Shown: positions 58,338 to 64,000 of the stretch, in pieces
How positions within the stretch are numbered: the stretch's first letter is position 1
Layout: each line of letters starts with the position of its first letter
Assembly (NCBI GenBank): GCA_031553225.1
Contig: JAVBLU010000020.1
Coordinates: forward strand, 62,001 to 126,000
DNA: 64,000 nt
From: JAVBLU01 sp031553225
Lineage (GTDB): Bacteria; Bacillota; Clostridia; Christensenellales; UBA1750
Direction: 5' to 3'
Position numbers and translations under genes: made by a program
Notes under the pieces: generated by a model
Databases searched by the model: none
Told to the model about the DNA's origin: nothing
The model's input: the letters and a program-made list of their open reading frames with translations, nothing else

Positions 58338-60611
58338 TTATATGTGCTGGGTCGGCGTGCGCCGGGTTGCGTTCATCTTGCGGTACTGGCCCGGCGTGCA
58401 GCCCGTGTGCTCGCGGAACAGCTTGGCGAAGTAGGCGGGCTGAAAGTAGCCCAGTTTGGCAGCTATGGATACCACGCTGCCGCTTGTGTCGCGTAGCAGG
58501 GTCATGGCATGAAGCAGCTTCTGCTCCACTACGTACGCCTGGTAATTCATGCCGGTGCATTCCTTAAACAGACGGCTTAAGTGCCCGGTGCTGACCTTCA
58601 TCTCCTCGGCCACGCATTTTTGCGACACGTCCCCTTCGATGTGCTCGCCGATGTAGGCCTTGACGCGCTCCATATAAGCGGAGTGCAGCGTGCGGTCATC
58701 TGCCGCGTGGTCGATCATGATGAGGATGTCGCCCAGCCACTCCAGGTACTCGTCCACCGTGTCCGCCTGCATGAGCCCTTCCGAGAGCGCGCCGCGCCCC
58801 GGGCGGTGCAGATCCGCGTCCATTGCCGCGGACGTGCGCAGGACGGCCCCGATGACGGCGCTGACCGATACGCTGACGCTCTCGCACGTAGCGCCTTCCT
58901 GCCGACAGCGGGCGATGTATTCGCCCACGCAGGAACGCACCTCGTCCGCCCGCCCCGCGCGCAGGTGCGACGCAATGTCGTCCAGCTCGCTTTGTTCGAT
59001 GATCATGTGCCGGCGATTTTGCAGGTCGGCGGGCGTGAAGACGTTGCCGCCGGGGTACAGGAAGGAGAGGCGGATGACGTCCTGTGCGGATGCGTAGGAG
59101 GCGGACAATTGCGATACGCCCCGCACAGGATCGGCCAGAGCGATGTTGCACTGCGCGCCCAGCCGACTGTGCAGGCTGGCAAGCGCCTGACCCAGTACCT
59201 CGGCAAGCGTATCGGCTTTTTCCAGGTTGATGACCACGATTGCCTCGTTGCGCGAGAGCGGCATGCCGATAATACAGCAGGGCAGGGAGGAAAACCCCTG
59301 ACGGATTGCCTCAACGGCCACGGTGAGGAAGCCGTCTGCGTAGGTTTCGCCCAGCGTCTGCATGTCGCGCATTGGGAAGCGCATGATGCAAAGCGTGAAC
59401 GAAGGATAGGGGAGCTTCAGGCAGAGGGCCTCCATACGCGCGCGTGCCTCCGGCTCACTGTGCAGCTGGCCCGTGATGATGCTCAGCAGAAGCTTGTGTT
59501 CGCGCAGCTGCCGATCGCCGCTGAGCATGCGGCGCGCACCCAACAGCTCGCCCGTTATGTTGCGAAACGCCCTGTCGATCGTCTCCACGTCGCCGCCAGG
59601 TCCGGCGCCCACCCGTTCGCTGCGCAGCCGGGCCACCAGCTTGTTGAAGGGCGCGAATACGCGCGTGCCCACAAATGCGAAGGCAAGCAGCGTAAGCAGC
59701 ATCAGCACGGCGGCGCCCGCGCTAACGGCCAGCGAAAAAGACTGTATGGGCTGCAGAAAGGCCCGCGAGGACGCGGCGACGGCGTAGTACCAGCCGCCCC
59801 GCTCCGAGCGCACGAAAGTGAGCATGTGCGGCGCGCCGTCCAGCACCACGTTGGATACCCGGCCCGAGGACAGGTCGGGCAGAGACAGCGTCTGGCCGAC
59901 TACGCCTGGTATGTCGCTGTAGAGAACGCGCAGATCCTCGTCGAAGATAAGCAACGAACCGCGCACATGAAGCAGCGTGGGCGCAACACTCTGCTGAAAA
60001 ACCGTCTCGTTGCAGTTCACGACCACAACGCCGGACGGTTTGCCCTGCGTGAGCAGCACCTGGCGGTAGGAGGGCACGCGCTGGTCTTTCGCGAACACGT
60101 CGTATGCGCCCCAGGCGGGCGCGTCCGGATCGCAAGCCACGCTGAAGCGCGCCAGGTCGTAATAGCGGCGGTAAGGGTTATCCTCCGCGGTGAAATGAAA
60201 AAAGACCCCTTCGTTGGACGATATGAGCGCGTCATTGACGAAGGAGTACACGTATACGCTGTTGATGAAGTCGCTGCGTCTGGACAGGGGCCCCAGCTGC
60301 GTGTATACGCGAAGCGGCAGCACGCCCTTTGTGCCTTCCTGGCTGGTATAGAAGAGCTTGTCGGGCTGGCCGGAATCCAGCAGCTGGTCGGTAGCGTAGA
60401 TGTGGGCGGCCATGGCGATTCCGTCGTCATACCAGTTGCGCACCTGCGTCGTTGCCTGACGCATGGAGCCAAAGAGGCTGTCCGCCATTAACCCGGCGGT
60501 GAAGTGCGCGCCAACAAACACCACGCCCGTCAGAATAAAAAACATGACGGCGCTGAAGTAGCCAATCACGCGCACATCCAGCTTTGCTGCGCTCATACGC
60601 GGCGGCTTCAT
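58338..60611 (-). CDS. Membrane-bound AraC family regulator
   Basis: A 757-residue regulator. Two transmembrane helices (about 18-42 and 295-320) enclose an extracellular Cache-like sensor of about 250 residues. A HAMP-like or coiled linker and a middle helical domain follow, and the C-terminus (about 650-750) is a double helix-turn-helix of AraC type (QKCVAEEMKVSTGHLSRLFKECTG and a second helix pair with AAKLGYFQPAYFAKLF). It probably senses an external sugar directly. The ATG at 60611 has GGGAGG seven bases upstream. It is divergent from importer 3, its likely target, as is usual for this type in Firmicutes. Confidence 0.85.
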   Translation of the reverse strand: MKPPRMSAAKLDVRVIGYFSAVMFFILTGVVFVGAHFTAGLMADSLFGSMRQATTQVRNWYDDGIAMAAHIYATDQLLDSGQPDKLFYTSQEGTKGVLPLRVYTQLGPLSRRSDFINSVYVYSFVNDALISSNEGVFFHFTAEDNPYRRYYDLARFSVACDPDAPAWGAYDVFAKDQRVPSYRQVLLTQGKPSGVVVVNCNETVFQQSVAPTLLHVRGSLLIFDEDLRVLYSDIPGVVGQTLSLPDLSSGRVSNVVLDGAPHMLTFVRSERGGWYYAVAASSRAFLQPIQSFSLAVSAGAAVLMLLTLLAFAFVGTRVFAPFNKLVARLRSERVGAGPGGDVETIDRAFRNITGELLGARRMLSGDRQLREHKLLLSIITGQLHSEPEARARMEALCLKLPYPSFTLCIMRFPMRDMQTLGETYADGFLTVAVEAIRQGFSSLPCCIIGMPLSRNEAIVVINLEKADTLAEVLGQALASLHSRLGAQCNIALADPVRGVSQLSASYASAQDVIRLSFLYPGGNVFTPADLQNRRHMIIEQSELDDIASHLRAGRADEVRSCVGEYIARCRQEGATCESVSVSVSAVIGAVLRTSAAMDADLHRPGRGALSEGLMQADTVDEYLEWLGDILIMIDHAADDRTLHSAYMERVKAYIGEHIEGDVSQKCVAEEMKVSTGHLSRLFKECTGMNYQAYVVEQKLLHAMTLLRDTSGSVVSIAAKLGYFQPAYFAKLFREHTGCTPGQYRKMNATRRTPTQHI

Positions 60612-60643
60612 GGCACACCTCCCGCCTGCCATCAGATAGAGAA

Positions 60644-60672
60644 ATTATACCCGCAGGGAGCAGTCGCGTCAA
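60644..60672 (-). promoter_or_regulatory. Promoter of the AraC-type regulator gene
   Basis: On the minus strand TTGACG, 17-base spacer, TATAAT. For the divergent importer only a weak extended -10 (TGCTATCCT near 60727) is seen, consistent with activation by the regulator. Confidence 0.75.
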
Positions 60673-60763
60673 ATTTTTATGGGGTTTCGCATATTTATCT
60701 CTCCTGTTTTTGCTGCATTTGCATGCTATCCTTTTTTAAAGGGCATGGAAAGGGGAGATGCGC

Positions 60764-61720
60764 ATGGCGCAGGCGGGCGTACAACGCAGGAAAGCCGAGC
60801 CGGCAATGCCGAGGCGTCCAAGCGTGGGCAAGAGAGTGGTGAAATACCGCGAGCTGTATGTGATGATGCTGCTGCCCGTCGCCTACTACGTGATCTTTCA
60901 TTACGTGCCCATGTATGGCCTGACGATCGCATTCAAGGACTTCAACCTGATGAAAGGCATCATGAACAGCCCGTGGGCGGGGTTGAAGTACTTCTCTCAG
61001 GTGTGGGGAAACCCCATGTTTTGGCAATCGTTTCGCAACACGCTCATCATCAGCGGCTTAAAGCTGCTCATTACCTTTCCGGCGCCTATCCTGCTGGCGC
61101 TTTTGCTTAACGAGATACGCGCCATGAAGTTTAAACGCGTGGTGCAAACCATCTCCTACCTGCCGCACTTCATCTCGTGGGTCGTGCTCTCGGCCATCGT
61201 CATCAACTTTCTCTCGCCGTCTGTGGGGCCGGTGAACGCACTCATCAAGTTAACCGGCCACAACGCCGTAAACTTCGTGGCGGATAAACGATGGTTCCGC
61301 ACGGTGCTTGTCATTTCCACGCTGTGGAAGGGCGTTGGGTGGGGCACCATCGTGTATCTGGCTGCGTTTTCGGGTATCAACCCCGAGCTGTATGAGGCGG
61401 CCGTGCTGGACGGCGCCGGACGGGTACGCCAAACGCTGCACGTGACGCTTCCCGCCATCATGCCCGTAGTGGTCATTATGCTCATCTTCGCCGTGGGCGG
61501 CATCATAAACGACGACTTCGACCAGATCTACAACCTGTACAACCAGGCCGTGACGAGCGTTTCAGAGGTCATCTCCACCTACGTGTACAAAATAGGGCTT
61601 TTGCAGATGAACTACAGCTTCGGCGCAGCCGTTGGGATGTTTAAGAACGTCATCGCTTTCGCGCTCATCATCATGACGAACGCAATCGCCAAGCGCGTAA
61701 GCGATTACGGCATTTGGTAA
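60764..61720 (+). CDS. Carbohydrate ABC transporter permease, LplB/YteP type
   Basis: A 318-residue membrane protein with six predicted helices. The EAA loop is ELYEAAVLDGAGRVRQT with VTLPAIMPVV, and the N-terminal cytoplasmic tail is basic. ATG 60764 is chosen over ATG 60758, which abuts AGGGGAG. It is the first gene of importer 3, divergent from the AraC-type regulator. Confidence 0.9.
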   Translation: MAQAGVQRRKAEPAMPRRPSVGKRVVKYRELYVMMLLPVAYYVIFHYVPMYGLTIAFKDFNLMKGIMNSPWAGLKYFSQVWGNPMFWQSFRNTLIISGLKLLITFPAPILLALLLNEIRAMKFKRVVQTISYLPHFISWVVLSAIVINFLSPSVGPVNALIKLTGHNAVNFVADKRWFRTVLVISTLWKGVGWGTIVYLAAFSGINPELYEAAVLDGAGRVRQTLHVTLPAIMPVVVIMLIFAVGGIINDDFDQIYNLYNQAVTSVSEVISTYVYKIGLLQMNYSFGAAVGMFKNVIAFALIIMTNAIAKRVSDYGIW

Positions 61721-61732
61721 GGAGGGGATAGG

Positions 61733-62611
61733 ATGCTGCGCACGCGTGGTGAAAAGGTTTTTTCCGTGTTTAACTATGCGCTTATGACGGTGCTTGCCAT
61801 CCTGTTCGTGTATCCCATGTGGGACGTCATCCGCGTGTCCTTCTCCTCCACGGCGGACGTGGGGCGGCTGGGCTTTCGGCTTTGGCCGATGCAGACGAGC
61901 CTTCAGGGTTACCAATTCGTGCTCGCCAACGAATACATCTGGAGCGGCTACCGCAACACCCTCTACCGCCTTGTGCTGGGCGTGCCCATCAGCATGACGC
62001 TCATGGTGCTGTGCGCCTACCCCATGGCCCGGCGCGACATGCCCTTCCGCACGCCGCTTACGCTGTTCATCGTTTTCACCATGTTTTTCTCGGGCGGGCT
62101 CATTCCAGGATATATGCTCATTCGTTCGCTGGGCATGTACAATACGATTTGGGCGCTCGTGCTGCCCGGAGCAATCCCCACGTTCTCTATGCTCATCATG
62201 CGCAACTACTTTTTGTCGCTTCCCGATGAGCTGGAGGAGTCGGCCCGCATCGATGGCGCCGGCTACACGCGAACACTTTTGTCCATCGTGCTCCCCTTAA
62301 GCATGCCCATCCTGGCCACGGTCGCCCTGTGGTCCATCGTGGGGCACTGGAACTCCTGGTTCGACAACTTGCTGTACATTAAAAATGGCACGGATTACGG
62401 GCTGCAGGCTATTTTGCGCAAAATTATCATCGACGCCGCGCCTTCGTACTCGCCCGACCGCATTCCCGGCGAGGAGCAGCTTATCCTGCCTTCGGCGGAG
62501 GTGACCAAGTGCGCCACAATCATCGTGTCCACCGTTCCCATCCTGTGTTTCTACCCCTTCTTTCAAAAGTACTTCGTTCAGGGCGTTATGGTTGGAGGCC
62601 TTAAAGGATAG
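61733..62611 (+). CDS. Carbohydrate ABC transporter permease, YtcP type
   Basis: A 292-residue membrane protein of six helices. The EAA loop is ELEESARIDGAGYTRTL followed by VLPLSMPIL, and it ends VMVGGLKG. AAGGAGGGG lies upstream. It pairs with the preceding permease. Confidence 0.9.
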   Translation: MLRTRGEKVFSVFNYALMTVLAILFVYPMWDVIRVSFSSTADVGRLGFRLWPMQTSLQGYQFVLANEYIWSGYRNTLYRLVLGVPISMTLMVLCAYPMARRDMPFRTPLTLFIVFTMFFSGGLIPGYMLIRSLGMYNTIWALVLPGAIPTFSMLIMRNYFLSLPDELEESARIDGAGYTRTLLSIVLPLSMPILATVALWSIVGHWNSWFDNLLYIKNGTDYGLQAILRKIIIDAAPSYSPDRIPGEEQLILPSAEVTKCATIIVSTVPILCFYPFFQKYFVQGVMVGGLKG

Positions 62612-62636
62612 ACAAAGAGATTGGGAGGTATCGCGC

Positions 62637-64000
62637 ATGAAGAAACTCGTCACCGTCCTGCTCACCGTCTGTATGTTGGCCATGGTGGCCTGCCAGGGGG
62701 CAACGCCGGATCCAGCGCCTGCTCCGGCGGTCACCTCCGCCCCGGCTACGCCCGCGGCAACTGCGGCCGCGGCGCCGGCAACCGCTGCGCCGCAGCAAAC
62801 CGCGGCGACAACAGCGCCGCCCCAGTCGCAGCCGCCCCTGAAGATAAGCTGGGTGCCCCAGAACGACGCGCCCGTGAACCCGGACTCCCCCGGCGTGCTG
62901 GAGTTTGAAAAACGCATGAACATCGACATCGACTTTGTGTACTTCGAGCGCGCGCAGCTGGCCGATCTTCTGCAGCTGCGCGTAGCCACGGGCGACATCC
63001 CGGACGTTATGTGGCTGGTAGGCAACCGTAACCTCGCCACGAACCTGTCCAAACAAGGCGTTCTTGCCGAGATCAAGCCTGAATATGTGAAGGAAAAGAT
63101 GCCGGCTACGTGGGCGGGAACGAACGAGCTGTGCGGCGAGGACATTTGGGAGCTCAATCAGATCGACGGCAAAAACTACGGCATCCCCACGCCATTTTCC
63201 GAGAACATCTACCCCTTCGTGCCCATCATCCGTGACGATTGGCTGAAAAAAGTGGGCATCAACGATTTGCCCGTCACTCTGGAGGATCACGAGAAAGCCT
63301 TCTACGCCTTTGCCAATGACGATCCGGACGGAAACGGCAAGAAAGACACCTACGCCCTGTCTATAACGGGCATGAAGCCGGTGTTCGGCGCTTTCGGCGG
63401 CCTGCCCATGGAAGCCTCCTGGCAGCGGCAGGGCGATAAAGTGGTGTACACGCCCACCATGCCCGAGATGTTCGAGGCGCTTACGTATCTCGCTAAGTGG
63501 TACAAAGACGGCCTGATCGATCCCGAATTCGTTACGGGCGAGAACAAAGGCCAGGCCTGGGCGAACACGGTCACCTTCTGGAACGGCGTCATCGGTTATT
63601 CCTCGCCCGGCATGTACTACCATATCCGCGGTATCCTGAACCCCAACAACCCCAAGGACCTTGGATCGAACACGTATCAGCAGTTCAAGGCGATCCAGGG
63701 GCCCAACGCCACCTACAAGGAGATTAAGCCCATGGTCGGCCCCAAGGGCGCCAGCGGTTCTATCCTGTGGGGCACGGCCGGATCGGTGCCCGACCTGACT
63801 CTGGGCGTCCATCTGGAGAAGGACAAGGCCAAGTACGACCGTATTATGGAAATTGCCGAGCTGCAGAACAAGGACTGGGATCTGTACCTTCTATGCACCA
63901 GGGGCGTTGAGGGCGTGGAGTACGAGAAGACGAACGACCCCAAGGAGCCCTTCCGCACCCTTCTGGACACCTCGGATAACCTGATCAACGCCAAGCACGG
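62637..64000 (+). CDS. Sugar-binding lipoprotein of ABC importer 3 (3' end cut by window)
   Basis: About 454 residues are visible. The lipobox is AMVAC with Cys19 as anchor, followed by an Ala/Pro/Thr tether to about residue 60. A DDPDGNGKKDT loop near residue 230 resembles an EF-hand calcium site, at a position similar to that in the other two binding proteins. It is an extracellular receptor for the two permeases encoded upstream. GGGAGG is present before the ATG. The gene runs off the right edge. Confidence 0.9.
   Translation, partial: MKKLVTVLLTVCMLAMVACQGATPDPAPAPAVTSAPATPAATAAAAPATAAPQQTAATTAPPQSQPPLKISWVPQNDAPVNPDSPGVLEFEKRMNIDIDFVYFERAQLADLLQLRVATGDIPDVMWLVGNRNLATNLSKQGVLAEIKPEYVKEKMPATWAGTNELCGEDIWELNQIDGKNYGIPTPFSENIYPFVPIIRDDWLKKVGINDLPVTLEDHEKAFYAFANDDPDGNGKKDTYALSITGMKPVFGAFGGLPMEASWQRQGDKVVYTPTMPEMFEALTYLAKWYKDGLIDPEFVTGENKGQAWANTVTFWNGVIGYSSPGMYYHIRGILNPNNPKDLGSNTYQQFKAIQGPNATYKEIKPMVGPKGASGSILWGTAGSVPDLTLGVHLEKDKAKYDRIMEIAELQNKDWDLYLLCTRGVEGVEYEKTNDPKEPFRTLLDTSDNLINAKH

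Noticed and set aside
58581..60491. Long plus-strand open frame (636 codons) opposite the AraC-type regulator
   Set aside because: No recognisable family and no ribosome site, and the minus-strand regulator has clear domains and a promoter.

Overview
The window is GC-rich bacterial DNA with Gram-positive features: LPXTG surface protein with its own sortase, lipoprotein sugar-binding proteins, AGGAGG-type ribosome binding sites and sigma-A-like TTGACA/TATAAT promoters. The gene content resembles a carbohydrate-degrading anaerobe of the Clostridia, such as a gut or rumen species, but the lineage is inference. No rRNA, tRNA, CRISPR array, transposase, integrase or phage gene was seen. 47 protein genes are called; the first and last run off the window.

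Region 1 (1-7.8 kb): a minus-strand group (TIM-barrel glycosidase, phosphomannose-isomerase-like cupin, zinc-ribbon protein, lipoprotein), then a plus-strand pair of a GT2 glycosyltransferase and a bifunctional fucokinase/GDP-fucose pyrophosphorylase. Region 2 (7.9-20.4 kb): a TetR regulator and a roughly 12 kb operon behind a promoter flanked by two matching palindromes. The operon encodes a dehydrogenase/epimerase, a DapA-type aldolase, a sugar ABC importer, a tandem amidohydrolase, a DegT-type PLP enzyme and a large intracellular heparinase II/III-like lyase with a CBM9-like tail. It ends at a strong terminator. It looks like a self-contained pathway for importing and dismantling an unidentified glycan fragment.

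Region 3 (20.4-29.7 kb): a PL22-like beta-propeller, a second ABC importer, a GH95-like glycosidase and a recognisable oligogalacturonate lyase (PL22) coupled to a membrane methyltransferase. Region 4 (29.7-38.2 kb): DUF1294, an aldo/keto reductase with a ferredoxin tail, an operon of GH95 alpha-L-fucosidase plus two UroD-family proteins, and a divergent pair of GH99-like glycosidase and a third UroD-family protein. A fourth UroD-family gene lies at 48.5 kb. Region 5 (38.4-48.2 kb): a membrane diguanylate cyclase, an endonuclease Q-UvrD helicase fusion, and the sortase/surface-protein pair.

Region 6 (48.5-54 kb): UroD-family protein, sugar isomerase-like TIM barrel, a LacI regulator with matching operator-like sites on divergent promoters, an ADP-ribosylglycohydrolase and an RpiB-type isomerase. 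Region 7 (54-58.3 kb): an unusual non-coding stretch with a 29-bp inverted repeat and a structured leader, then DUF3788-DUF3795, flavoprotein, HD and GNAT genes and a YaiI/YqxD gene that appears to start at AUA. Region 8 (58.3-64 kb): a membrane AraC-type regulator divergent from a third ABC importer, whose binding protein is cut by the window end.

Overall the window reads as several independently regulated sugar-uptake and glycan-breakdown units, with signs of pectin and fucose use. None of the three importers has an ATPase gene here, so a shared ATPase elsewhere is expected.
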